Source: CAYQVO01 sp964421085 (lineage in GTDB: Bacteria > Bdellovibrionota_C > UBA2361 > CAYQVO01). From it: a DNA stretch of 64,000 nucleotides. Shown piece after piece: positions 54,809 through 63,777 of the stretch. Under the pieces are notes generated by a model that worked only from the letters and a program-made list of their open reading frames with translations, did no database searches and was not told where the DNA came from. The DNA lies in the NCBI GenBank assembly GCA_964421085.1, contig CAYQVO010000001.1, positions 169,028-233,027 of the forward strand, read 5' to 3'. The position numbers and the translations under genes are program-made. Positions within the stretch are counted from its first letter, which is position 1. The number at the start of each line of letters is the position of its first letter.

Positions 54809-55300
54809 ATGAGAAAGGGATCGACGAAAAAGCGGTATAGCGAAGTATCCAAACGGCAGGCGGTTCGGGACATTGAGAAAGGAAAAGTGACGGAGGCGGA
54901 ACTGCGCCGTCGTTACGGAATCACAGGGACGATGACCGTGCGGGGATGGCTGAAGCGTTACGGAACGGGTCGTGTGACAAAGAATGTGAAGGTTCGGCAT
55001 GACGTTGTGGAGTCACGCAGAGTGCTTGTTTGGGACCGGCAGAAAAGAGAGCTTGAACAAGCTCTGGCACGACTGACAGTTGAGAAGGTTGCGCTGGAGT
55101 CGCTCATTGACGAGGCACAGAGCGGTCTGGGGCTGGATCTTAAAAAACTTTCGGTTTGGGGCGATAGCGCGTGCCACGGCGGCACTTGCGCGGCTGGGTT
55201 TGATTCGGACAACTGCCGCACTGTGCCGCTGTTTCGAGCTGAGCCGGCAAGCGTACTATCAACACGGGGGAAGTCCGCCTCAGGGTCCGCTTTCAGGTAG
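54809..55300 (+). CDS. IS3-family OrfA (HTH protein), frame continues past its usual end
   Basis: The start is the ATG at 54809. The first about 115 residues are a typical OrfA: MRKGSTKKRYSEVSKRQAV, a helix-turn-helix with ELRRRYGITGTMTVRGWLKR, and a leucine-zipper-like helix ELEQALARLTVEKVALESLI that ends near DLKKL. In intact elements OrfAB is made by a programmed frameshift into orfB around this point. Here the frame runs on to 55300 with unrelated sequence. OrfA binds the IS ends. Confidence 0.7.
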   Translation: MRKGSTKKRYSEVSKRQAVRDIEKGKVTEAELRRRYGITGTMTVRGWLKRYGTGRVTKNVKVRHDVVESRRVLVWDRQKRELEQALARLTVEKVALESLIDEAQSGLGLDLKKLSVWGDSACHGGTCAAGFDSDNCRTVPLFRAEPASVLSTRGKSASGSAFR

Positions 55301-55773
55301 CCATTGTCGTACAGCTAGTGTGCGATGTGCGCATTCGGCAGCCGCGTATAGGAGGGAAAAAGCTTTATTGCCTGCTTAAAGCGGATTTTGAGCGGCTGGA
55401 CTTCAAGCTCGGACGAGACAGGTTTTTTGCATTGCTTGAGGAAAAAAATCTTCTCGTTCGCCGGAAAAAGAGACGATGCAAGACCACGGACAGCTCGCAC
55501 GAACACCCTGTGTATCCCAATTTGATTGCGGGTTTAAAGCTCTATCGCCCCTTTCAGGCAGTCGCGTCCGACATTACGTACATCCGGCTTGAGGAAGGAT
55601 TTTGTTATCTGTCGTTGATAACGGACCTTTTCTCGCGAGTCATCGTTGGCTGGTGTTTGTCGGAAACGCTCGATGCGACCGGTCCCGTGACAGCGCTCAA
55701 AGAAGCGCGGCTCTTCATGGGACGTCACGCTTCTGGTTCCATACATCATTCCGACCAGGGAGTGATCCATTGC
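55167..55773 (+). pseudogene. IS3-family OrfB integrase, frameshifted and truncated
   Basis: Sequence similar to OrfB starts in one frame (TTAALCRCFELSRQAYYQHG, about 55205-55265), shifts frame near 55285 and continues with IRQPRIGGKKLYCLLKADF, DRFFALLEEKNLLVRRKKRR, FQAVASDITYIRLEEGFCYL (first catalytic Asp) and ASGSIHHSDQG (second Asp). After that the family similarity stops, so the catalytic Glu is lost. The element cannot move by itself. Confidence 0.7.
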
Positions 55774-55985
55774 CCGGCATTGCCGCCCACGCATTTGCCT
55801 GTGGAGGCCCCCATCTTGTTCCGACCCCGGCTTACCCCTTCACCATCGATCAACAGTTTATCCGATACTCGCATCGAAAACACATCAGCTGGGCGCCGTC
55901 ACCGCGGTTCCTCCAGTGCCCCACCAACGTGAGATCTTTCCTTTGTTGATATTCTCTTTTCTTTACGATAATCCTGACTCCGAAG

Positions 55986-56005
55986 TGTCAACCTGAATCA
56001 GGACG
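55986..56005 (-). repeat. Right terminal inverted repeat of the IS3 element
   Basis: TGTCAACCTGAATCAGGACG, inverted relative to the left end. From here to 56222 (217 bp) there is only AT-rich leader sequence with no gene; it ends in the strong ribosome site of the next gene. Confidence 0.6.
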
Positions 56006-56222
56006 AGGCCCTCGCTCAGGGGTGACTTTTCTCGTCTTTTAAATTTCCTATTGTGTTAGCTCGATCACTGAAAAGATTATTATGTGCAATCAGGGAGGCA
56101 AGAGAAAGATATCCGGGCAACGGTTTTCTCCCTGCTATTTTTGTTGATTTTCCTGTTACCGGGATCGATGATGCATCGCTTTTATACCGCGAACGACTTT
56201 TTCTGTGAATTAGGAGGTCACT

Positions 56223-57080
56223 ATGGTAGTCGAGATTAGATTCGAGCGCAGCGACTGGGTACGTTCCCGCCCTGATCCTTTGGACTATCCCGAGCAGGTT
56301 GTTTCAATCCGCCTTGCCGGGGAGCTTCCGAGTATCGATGAAGACCAGACCTATAAGGCACTGATTCTAGGAAAACCTTCTCTAAGCGAGGGTCTAATCA
56401 GACTTCAACATTGTGATCGTGACGAAGAAAATGAGCTTGCGATACAGTGGGTCTCCCAAAGGGGTGGCTGGGTAATGCACCGCTGCAGAAGCTGGTGCGA
56501 GGGAGCTGGGCTCTGGGACAACAGTCATAGTGGCCCATATGCAGTTAATGAAACCTGTGCCGGAAAAATACTCGAAGCATACGGCCTTTCTGCGCTGGAT
56601 CTATCGCCTGCAAGTGCGCCGACGACAAGTCCATCTGAACTCACTGAATTAGGAGAACCGGGCAGGCAAGATCTCATTGGTCGTCTGAGAAGCATCAGTA
56701 CAGGCTTGTATGACGATGGTTCTTGCGCCTTCGATGACTACTCTTTTACTCATAATGATGAAAGGCTGACGATCGTTCACGAAAGCAGTGACGGGGACTA
56801 TGCCTTGGAGAGAAAGAACACGGATACAATCAGTTCACCTATGACAGAAGAAAAATTCAAAACCTTTCTGAACAGCCTCCTTTTCAGTGGCGACGCTCAA
56901 TTGCACCTTAGGTCGGTAGAAGTAAAAAAAGAGTCCCATTATGGGCATGATGGTGATAGTAGCGATCCACCTATTTTGATCAATACGTACCAAAATGGGA
57001 CTCTTCATGTGACACTTTCAGGTGATACGATTAAGATCGAGGAGTCATATGGGCCGGAAAAAGGGTCGTCAAACCCTTGA
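56223..57080 (+). CDS. Hypothetical protein (285 aa) between insertion sequences
   Basis: The ATG at 56223 follows TTAGGAGGT, a very strong ribosome site. The product is acidic and soluble with no signal peptide. The N-terminal half has WVMHRCRSWCEGAGLW (Cys/Trp cluster) and ends NETCAGKILEAYGLSALDL. A Ser/Thr/Pro linker leads to a beta-rich C-terminal half (DDGSCAFDDYSFTHNDERL, LHVTLSGDTIKIEESYG). No family is recognised. Codon use is more AT-rich than in the chromosome core and the gene is flanked by IS3 and IS256 relics, suggesting horizontal gain. Confidence 0.65.
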   Translation: MVVEIRFERSDWVRSRPDPLDYPEQVVSIRLAGELPSIDEDQTYKALILGKPSLSEGLIRLQHCDRDEENELAIQWVSQRGGWVMHRCRSWCEGAGLWDNSHSGPYAVNETCAGKILEAYGLSALDLSPASAPTTSPSELTELGEPGRQDLIGRLRSISTGLYDDGSCAFDDYSFTHNDERLTIVHESSDGDYALERKNTDTISSPMTEEKFKTFLNSLLFSGDAQLHLRSVEVKKESHYGHDGDSSDPPILINTYQNGTLHVTLSGDTIKIEESYGPEKGSSNP

Positions 57081-57120
57081 GAAAGCGCCCATTAAAGCGA
57101 GAGCTGATATTCCTTTACTT

Positions 57121-57159
57121 TAGCAGCCATGCTGCGGCCCTGCCGCAGCATGGTTGCTA
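57121..57159. repeat. 18-bp perfect hairpin (3-base loop)
   Basis: Bases 57121-57138 pair with 57142-57159 over the whole length, with a single G.T pair and loop CCT. The stem is GC-rich (CCATGCTGCGGC core). It is followed by GGGGGCACCCCC, a second small hairpin, not by a T-run, so it is not a typical terminator. It lies 40 bp after the 285-residue gene and 100 bp before the retropepsin-like fragment. Confidence 0.85.
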
Positions 57160-57257
57160 AGGGGGCACCCCCCGGGAGGATCAATTTTCGCTTGATACCT
57201 ACCCCTTTTTTGGAAAATTCCTGAACATAAATATACAAAAAAGTGTACCGTATCGGC

Positions 57258-57446
57258 ATGGCTTATAAGCGTATTATGGTCCGAGAGACGCGTGAATCGA
57301 ACAAAGAGCAAAGAATAGATTTCCTGCTCGATTCAGGAGCGTTTCACAGCCTCGTCCCCTCTTCGATCCTTTCCGAGTTGTCAGTGGAACTTAATCGGGA
57401 AAAAATTAATATAATTGAAATAACTGCTGAAAGTTTTCTGATGTGA
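57258..57446 (+). pseudogene. N-terminal fragment of a retropepsin-like aspartic protease
   Basis: The frame from the ATG at 57258 gives 62 residues. RIDFLLDSGAFHSLVPSSIL matches the catalytic D-S/T-G-A flap region of single-domain retropepsin-like (clan AA) proteins (FLVDTGAxxSVVPxxxL). Full proteins of this kind have about 110-140 residues. This one stops soon after, at 57444, so about half is missing. It may be a truncated relic. The next gene begins 27 bp later. Confidence 0.5.
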
Positions 57447-57472
57447 GCCTGATCAACCTATGGAGTGTGGCT

Positions 57473-59452
57473 ATGTTGAGACCGAAAAATGATTATGGCA
57501 GATCGCTTGCTGAAGCAACAATTGGAAAGAATGAACGACAAATAATTCGAGAACTCTCAAAAAAACTCTTATCCGGGGAAATCTCTCAAGATGAAGCAGA
57601 TACCCTGGCACAGATACCCGGCAAAAAAGTGCTTGGAGTTCTTTTGCGGGTGGCAAGAGGCAAATGCCGCACAGCAGATCGTTGGGTGGCTGGCCGTGCT
57701 TTGCGTCTAAGACCCGAAAGGCAGGCTGGTGAGTTATATTACCGATACGTTTTGAATGCAATTGATCGTTGGTGCGGTGTCTTTCCTTTTCCACAACAAC
57801 AGGTCTCAGAACGGGTCTCAGAAGACGAGATTTTAGAGCTTGGCAATAGAACTGATCGAGCAAGCTTGCAGCTATTAAAGGATATCATTCATTTCAGAAA
57901 GGAGGTATGGCATACCTACCTCGATCTCTCTACGCCTTTGGGTTTAAGAACCGATCATTTTTTTGCCAGGTTGCCTGTAACTCGCTGGGCGGCCTTTCGG
58001 GCGCTCCATAGTAGACTAGGCCCTGGAGGTTTTGCTGAGTTCGCAGAAGAGATAGCTTTTTCGCATCCTGATCCCAAAGATGAAGGTGATGTCGAACAAC
58101 AAAGAATTGTTTTATGCGCACTGGTGACGTCACTTGCAGACATTCCAGAACAGGAATCCGTTGAAATAGCTGAATCCCTGGTTAAGTCACCTGACGTGTC
58201 TATTGATTTTCGTGTTAGAGAGGATCTGTTGTCAGTTCTTGGAAATATGAAAGCCTCGAAGGCAGTAGGACTGTTGTCCCTGATTCTTGAGAACGAATAT
58301 CCTGAATCATCCTCTGGAAATACTTCTGGATATGGAACGCATCAAGATGCTGCCTTTCAAGCACTACAAAAGCGGGCTGAGCCCGAGGTCACATTGTTGA
58401 TCGGAAGGGCCTTGATGAAAATGGCACCGGGTGATGACCCAAAAATGGCTGTGCAATATTGTGGTATTCTCGAAGAAAGGCAAGATGCTTGTGTTGTTGA
58501 TGCATGGAGGTACGCGGCAGGAAGCGAGAATGTAACGGCGGCGGTTCATGCGATTGGGGCTCTTTCGAAGATTGCTTTAGAAGCTGGCAAAGAAAGATGT
58601 GTAGACATATTGGAAAAGATTCTCCGTACTAGTACGCAACGCTCTATCCTATCAGCGGCGGCAGACGGTCTCGCAACTTTTGGAGACCAGGTTTTCGATG
58701 TATGGGATAGAGCACTTGATATTGAGAACGCCTATGTACGGTCACGTGCATTAGACTATTTTACGACTTCCCAGGAAGCACGTGCTGTAGAATCCCTGGG
58801 GAGAGCCCTTGAAGATCCGGACCCTCGCATTCGCCGAAGCGCTGTGAACGGTCTTGGTGAGAGAAACGAACAGGCTGCCGTGCAGTTGTTGAAACAGAAG
58901 GCTGCGCGTGGCGATACAGATCCATTGGTTTGTTTGAGACTTGCCGGCGTATTGACTTCGCATGATGAGTTTCAATGTTCAGCCTCTCTATTGAGCAGAG
59001 AAATGGCCGGATGGGATCCCGGTACACGTGCATCCGCTATGAAAGCTTTGTCAGGAAACACTGATCCTGAAGCGCTAAAATTGCTTGGAGGCGGATTATA
59101 CGACGGTGCGAAATGGGTCCGGCTCTCAGCTGTTAAAGCGCTTTCGACCTTAGGTGGGCAAACTGCTTCAGGTTTATTGAGACAAAAGCTTAGAAGCGGA
59201 GATTCGAGCATAGGTGTCTCTCTGGCACTGTGTGAAGCTGTAGGGGCTGGTGAAGATTTCTCATTAGTTTTTCCCATTGTCAGCCGGGCAATTGCTTCGG
59301 ACACTCCTGAACAGCGTATGGAAGCAATTAATATTCTTTCAAGACGGAAAGAACGACAGGCTCTTGAGTTATTGAGATCCATAGCGCCCCGAGGCGAAAA
59401 TAACCCTGCAGTTCTCAAAGCTCTCGTAAGCGCTTTGGCAGATAGGATATGA
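57473..59452 (+). CDS. Large HEAT-repeat protein
   Basis: The protein has 659 residues from the ATG at 57473, with GGAG eight bases upstream, preferred to the GTG at 57443. The C-terminal half consists of HEAT/PBS-lyase-type helical repeats: ARAVESLGRALEDPDPRIRR, SAVNGLGERNEQAAVQLL, EALKLLGGGLYDGAKWVRLS, AVKALSTLGGQTASGLL. The N-terminal 200 residues are helical and not recognised. It has no signal peptide, so it probably works as a cytoplasmic scaffold or binding surface. Codon use is AT-richer than the core genes. Its stop lies 4 bp before the left end of the IS256-type element. Confidence 0.8.
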   Translation: MLRPKNDYGRSLAEATIGKNERQIIRELSKKLLSGEISQDEADTLAQIPGKKVLGVLLRVARGKCRTADRWVAGRALRLRPERQAGELYYRYVLNAIDRWCGVFPFPQQQVSERVSEDEILELGNRTDRASLQLLKDIIHFRKEVWHTYLDLSTPLGLRTDHFFARLPVTRWAAFRALHSRLGPGGFAEFAEEIAFSHPDPKDEGDVEQQRIVLCALVTSLADIPEQESVEIAESLVKSPDVSIDFRVREDLLSVLGNMKASKAVGLLSLILENEYPESSSGNTSGYGTHQDAAFQALQKRAEPEVTLLIGRALMKMAPGDDPKMAVQYCGILEERQDACVVDAWRYAAGSENVTAAVHAIGALSKIALEAGKERCVDILEKILRTSTQRSILSAAADGLATFGDQVFDVWDRALDIENAYVRSRALDYFTTSQEARAVESLGRALEDPDPRIRRSAVNGLGERNEQAAVQLLKQKAARGDTDPLVCLRLAGVLTSHDEFQCSASLLSREMAGWDPGTRASAMKALSGNTDPEALKLLGGGLYDGAKWVRLSAVKALSTLGGQTASGLLRQKLRSGDSSIGVSLALCEAVGAGEDFSLVFPIVSRAIASDTPEQRMEAINILSRRKERQALELLRSIAPRGENNPAVLKALVSALADRI

Positions 59453-59455
59453 GAT

Positions 59456-60362
59456 GGGTGGTCGCCCAGGGGCCGGACCAGGCAATTTCATGCAGGTTCC
59501 CTCATTGGAGGATTCGTACCGAATGTGAATCGGTGACTATTTACGAGGGGGCGTGGGCTGGGGTTGCCCGAAACTTCGTTGAAATTCGCAGGCTGAGTGG
59601 CACCTGATTTCCTGCGCTGCTTTCCTCGCTTCGTCAACAACCCATTTCACAACCCGGCTGATCCTGCAGAGCCTGTGGACAGCAGTACCCAGGCCGGCAA
59701 TACGTTGAAAGCCTCGGGGCCGACGCATCCGTTTTTCGTTTTCGAGGACGGCTGTCGCAACCCACCGCTGAAAATGCGAAGAGTCGTGCCAGCGCTTGAC
59801 CCTGCGCGTATCCTCTTCGAGAAGCCCGTTAAGAGACTCGATGGGATTTGTGGTCGAGAAGAAAGCTTTAAGTTGCTGTGAAAGGCAGAGCTCATGCAGC
59901 ACGAGAAGATCTTCCTTCGCTTCGATGAAAGAGGCATGCGCCGATAGATTTGCCTTCCTCAAGACCTTCTCGAGCTTTGCGGCATGCGCTTCAGCTTCCT
60001 TGCGGCCGCGTGCATTCCGCACTTTCTGACCGCCAGGATAGACCGACCCTTTCTCGGTTCCCCAACGCGCATACTCATTGCCCTGCTCGTAGCGCTTCCC
60101 GCAGAGCATCTCGGCTTCCGCCTCAAGTCTCCGGAGTACTCCCTTGACTGCGGTCGGCAGCAGCAGTTGTCCTGAGTCAATCTCACTCCCGTCAGGCCAG
60201 TGAAACACCTCGGCTTCGGCGCTCTTCGCGTCAATGCGGACCTTCAACTTTGTGTTGCTTCTGTTGCTTCCTGGCTGCACTTTTCTCATCGAGTGATTCC
60301 TCCAATTGGACAGGGGTTTTGATTCAGCCAACAGACATTCAGCCCATTGGCTGGAACCACCC
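59456..60362 (-). mobile_element. Internally deleted IS256-family element
   Basis: The 0.9-kb segment contains a shortened IS256/mutator transposase gene on the minus strand. Candidate ends are GGGTGGTCGCCCAG at 59456 and, inverted, GGGTGGTTCCAGCC ending at 60362, sharing GGGTGGT and a following C-C-A-G block. No clear 8-9 bp target duplication is seen. Intact members are about 1.3 kb, so roughly 0.4 kb has been lost from the middle. Confidence 0.55.
59537..60289 (-). pseudogene. IS256-family transposase with in-frame loss of the catalytic core
   Basis: The frame has 250 codons from the ATG at 60289. The N-terminal part (AVKGVLRRLEAEAEMLCGKR, EYARWGTEKGSVYPGGQKV) matches the start of mutator transposases, and the C-terminal part (FFSTTNPIESLNGLLEEDTR, VKRWHDSSHFQRWVATAVLE) matches their end. 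The 130-150 residues between, which hold the first two catalytic Asp residues of the DDE triad, are missing, yet the reading frame is intact. It cannot be an active transposase. It might still bind the element ends. Confidence 0.8.
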
Positions 60363-60569
60363 AACTCTCAATTTTCAACGGGCTTTCGGGCGTCTCCGGC
60401 GACGGTGATACCCGTGTCGGGAGCGGCGCTTGAGCCGCGAGGGAAATGGATATATCTTGTGCCAGTCGAGAAAAAGCTGCTCGATTTCCTGTCCTTCCTG
60501 ATTATTGAATCCGTCACAGGCCCTGTTGAGTCTTAATCTGAGTCTTTTCTTTCTTTAACTCAGGCGCTT

Positions 60570-62792
60570 ATGAGACCAGGACTATCTGCAATAATTATCG
60601 TGATCGGTGTTTCGCTTATCCCGGCTCTGTGTCGTGCTGAGGCTGTAAGCAAAGAGATTCTATTCAGCGCCAGGCTCTCTTTAAAAGTTCCCAAAACCTA
60701 CACGCTCAGATTCAGCCTCTGGGACTCGCAGAATGAGGGCGCAATGCTCTGGTCAGAGCAGAAGAGCTTCAAGATGAAGAGCAAAAAGATAAGCCACAAT
60801 CTTGGCAGCGTTGACACGGTCAATAATCCACTCTCGCCATCATACTTTTCAATGCAGCTCTGGGTGCAGGTCGATAAGTCCGGAAAGTCCGGCAAATGGT
60901 CAAGAATCGGGAAACGCAGCAAACTGCCTCTTCATTCATATGCATTCTCCGCGCTTAATATTGCAGACGATTCCGTGACCTCTCTTAACCTTCAGAGCAA
61001 CTCTGTAACCAGCGAAAAGATTCAGAGTTCCGCAGTATCATCAGACAAGATTGCAGACAGCGCTGTAACAGAAAGCAAGATTAACAATACTTTTCTTTCA
61101 ACACTCTCAAGAACAACGCATAATCACGACTCTCTTTACCTTGGGAAAACTGCAGAGGCTGGTGGAGATCTTGATGGGAATTTCCCATCGCCTTCTGTTG
61201 TCTCGCTGCACGGCGTTCCTGTCTCGGCCGCAGCTCCTGCTGCAGACTATGTTCTCAAGTATGACGGTGCACAGTGGGCCCCTGCGCCTGAAGCCGGCAA
61301 CCCGTATGCAAGGACGATAATTGTAAGCCCGGTTGGGACATCTTCTGAAAACGGGACGGCACTCTTCAATGCTCTTGAAAATATAACCGATGCAACAAAC
61401 GACAAACGTTATCTGCTGAAGATAGAACCCGGAATCTATGAGCTTGGAAGCTTGAGTCTGAACATGAAGTCATATGTGGATGTTGAAGGCTCGGGCGAAG
61501 AATCGACCACAATCCAGGCAGGCGGCGGCAGCAGCTTTTCCGATGCAACCGTGATTATGGTCAGCAATTCATCATTGAGAGACCTGCGGGTCTTAAGCAA
61601 TTCATCCTCCACATACGGCATTGGCATTTCGGTAACTTCCGTAAGCAGTGCAGGTATCAGAAACGTAAGGGCGGCAGCGTCAGGAGGAAGCTCTGTCTGC
61701 CGCGGCATTCATATACAGAGTTCCACGGGCACCAGGCTTGAAAACGTCAAAGCTGAGGCCTCAGGCGGGGCAAATGGTTATGGCCTTCTCATAAGTGGCG
61801 GAGACCAGACACTGATAGTAAATGGCTCATACCTCACATCCAGCGGCAACTCGTCCGCCAACGCAGGTCTTCACATAACGCAGAGCAGCACAGCTATCAT
61901 TATGAACAGCGAAGCCAGAGGTGACGGAGGTGCAGGCACAACTGCGGAAGGCATTCATATTTCCTCAAGTTCAAGCCCGGAGATTATCAACAGCAAGTCA
62001 TACGCGAAAGGCAGTAATCTCTGCTATGGCGTGTATATGAGTGACGGATCTCCGGAGCTTCTGCATCACACTTCGACTTCAGCATGCACGGGCAGTGGAT
62101 ATGGGATCTATGCGTTTTCCGGGGCAAGCCCCGTCATCCAGCATTCAATTTTCAAAGCTGCCGGCGGAACAAACACAGCAGGAGCGTTTTTTACAGGCTC
62201 AGGATCGCCTTCGCTTGACTTCGTCTATGCGGAAGGAAGTGGTGGTACAACAAACAACGCCGGAATTCAGGTGGCAACAACCGGCTCATTCACCGGCCGA
62301 AACATCACAGCAACAGGCTCTGGTGGTGATGGCAACATATATGGAATGTCCATGACAGCAGTATCGGGGCATTACCATAACATATATGCCAAAGCCGTCG
62401 CGGGAACGAATGGATCTGCTTTCGGACTGCTTCTTTCAAGCTCCACAAATCCATCCTTCAGCAATATCACTGCGATCACATCTTCAGGCACCAGTGGATC
62501 AGCCGTGTATATCACCACATCAAGTGCGACTTTTGACAACCTCCATGCGAAAGCCTCGGACGCTTCCTCAAATATCGGACTCTATACCTATGCAGGTTCA
62601 AGCTCCTATACAGTAAAGATAAGGGCATCGAAAATTGAAAGTTCGACTACGACCATATCCAACAACTCACATTACACAACCTATGTTGCAGCGACCGAGC
62701 TTGATGGCACATCTCTTGCCAACTCCGGAACCCTGAACTGTATCTATACGTACGACGAGAGTAATACAGCGCTTGGTGCTGCATGTTCATGA
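60570..62792 (+). CDS. Secreted right-handed beta-helix repeat protein
   Basis: The protein has 740 residues. A signal peptide covers about 1-24 (AIIIVIGVSLIPALCRAEA). Residues about 130-175 hold a short repeat (SVTSLNLQSN, SVTSEKIQSS, AVSSDKIADS, AVTESKI) of the kind found in tail-fibre and surface proteins. From about 250 onward it is a Gly/Ser/Thr-rich series of beta-helix rungs (TTIQAGGGSSF, NVRAAASGGSSV, RLENVKAEASGGANG, NITATGSGGDGN). It is probably an extracellular or outer-surface fibre or polysaccharide-binding protein. No catalytic motif is visible. Confidence 0.8.
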   Translation: MRPGLSAIIIVIGVSLIPALCRAEAVSKEILFSARLSLKVPKTYTLRFSLWDSQNEGAMLWSEQKSFKMKSKKISHNLGSVDTVNNPLSPSYFSMQLWVQVDKSGKSGKWSRIGKRSKLPLHSYAFSALNIADDSVTSLNLQSNSVTSEKIQSSAVSSDKIADSAVTESKINNTFLSTLSRTTHNHDSLYLGKTAEAGGDLDGNFPSPSVVSLHGVPVSAAAPAADYVLKYDGAQWAPAPEAGNPYARTIIVSPVGTSSENGTALFNALENITDATNDKRYLLKIEPGIYELGSLSLNMKSYVDVEGSGEESTTIQAGGGSSFSDATVIMVSNSSLRDLRVLSNSSSTYGIGISVTSVSSAGIRNVRAAASGGSSVCRGIHIQSSTGTRLENVKAEASGGANGYGLLISGGDQTLIVNGSYLTSSGNSSANAGLHITQSSTAIIMNSEARGDGGAGTTAEGIHISSSSSPEIINSKSYAKGSNLCYGVYMSDGSPELLHHTSTSACTGSGYGIYAFSGASPVIQHSIFKAAGGTNTAGAFFTGSGSPSLDFVYAEGSGGTTNNAGIQVATTGSFTGRNITATGSGGDGNIYGMSMTAVSGHYHNIYAKAVAGTNGSAFGLLLSSSTNPSFSNITAITSSGTSGSAVYITTSSATFDNLHAKASDASSNIGLYTYAGSSSYTVKIRASKIESSTTTISNNSHYTTYVAATELDGTSLANSGTLNCIYTYDESNTALGAACS

Positions 62793-62823
62793 AATTCGGG
62801 ACTGCCCCTGAGAGGCGCGGGTT

Positions 62824-63681
62824 ATGAACACAAAGCTGATCGATCAGGACTTATTCATGGTGATCATCTCCTTCAGTGCCTGTATGCTTCTGCACGCAGC
62901 TCTGAGGATCAAGGGGGCACGGGCCGCGCTGGATCATCGCTTTTTTTGCATCTGTCGGAACAGGAATTGCTGTTGGTGCACTGGGCGGAGGGGAAAAAAC
63001 GTATGATCCCGGGCTCCGGACGTTCCTGATAGCCTGCTCCTTTTCCCTGTCGTTGGCCTTCCCCTGACGCCGCGAAATTCTCCCCGGAATTTCCGAACGG
63101 ACCATGCTGCATTTCGGTCTCCTTTATGCGTACGCGATTCTTGCAGGCACATCATATATCGAGCTGCTCAAGCAGCCTGACGGCTCCCCGTTGCGGATTC
63201 CCGTTCTCCTCCTCATTCTTTTCATCCCTCTGTGTATTGTATACCTCCTGGTTCTCTACCCGAAACCGCCGGCGAAGAGGCAAAAATTTCTCTGCTACAC
63301 TTGTTTCCTGATAATGAATCTTTCCCCCATTGCATTTCCTTTGACCTTCGGAGATTTCAGCTTCTTCTTCGGCGGCACTCCCGATTGCCCGGAAGTTTTC
63401 TTCATATGCTTCTCGCCCGGATGGCATTTCTCTATCTTTTGCTTTTTTCGACCTATGTCTTCCTGCTGATCCCCGCGCTGACCTCAGCGAAACCTTATGA
63501 TGATTGGATTCTGGAGCATATGGCGCTATCAAAGGAGAAATTCAGCGATGAACAGATACGCTGTCTCGAGGCTTTGCTGACCCTCGTCACAGGATGCGGT
63601 TTGCTCTATGCGTTGACCGTTGCGAGCCCTCTCACCCCGCCGTTCATCATCTCCCGCGCCATCGTCATATCCGAGCAGTAG
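62824..63681 (+). pseudogene. Polytopic membrane protein gene broken by frameshifts
   Basis: Consecutive hydrophobic segments read smoothly if frames are joined: MNTKLIDQDLFMVIISFSAC (62824), a shift at the G-run near 62915, then WIIAFFASVGTGIAVGALGG, FLIACSFSLSLAFP, an in-frame TGA at 63065, MLHFGLLYAYAILAGTSYIE (63104), helices to about 63400, another shift, then MAFLYLLLFSTYVFLLIPAL and a soluble end ISRAIVISEQ at 63681. About seven membrane helices are implied. Three lesions in 860 bp mean either a decayed gene or sequencing errors at homopolymers. No family is recognised. Confidence 0.5.
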
Positions 63682-63777
63682 GCGAATGGCGTCGGCGCAA
63701 ATGCCGCAGGCAAAGCGCCGCGGGCACTCAAAAGTCTCTGCCCCCGCTCAGGTGTTGTGAACAAAAAAGGAAGTTAT

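Larger units (their letters stand above)
54757..56005 (+). mobile_element. Degenerate IS3-family insertion sequence
   Basis: About 1.25 kb bounded by imperfect inverted repeats of at least 20 bp (54757-54776 and 55986-56005; identical CGTCCTGA and TTGACA blocks, continuing into AGTCAGG on the inner side). Inside lie an orfA-like HTH protein gene and an orfB-like integrase frame in the usual order. orfB is frameshifted near 55285 and loses its family similarity after the second Asp (HHSDQG, about 55755), so the last third of the transposase has been replaced or scrambled. No target-site duplication was established. Confidence 0.7.

Noticed and set aside
55602..55949. 115-codon frame overlapping the IS3 orfB end
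   Set aside because: It does not continue the integrase similarity and matches no other transposase; it is probably a frame shadow over scrambled IS DNA.
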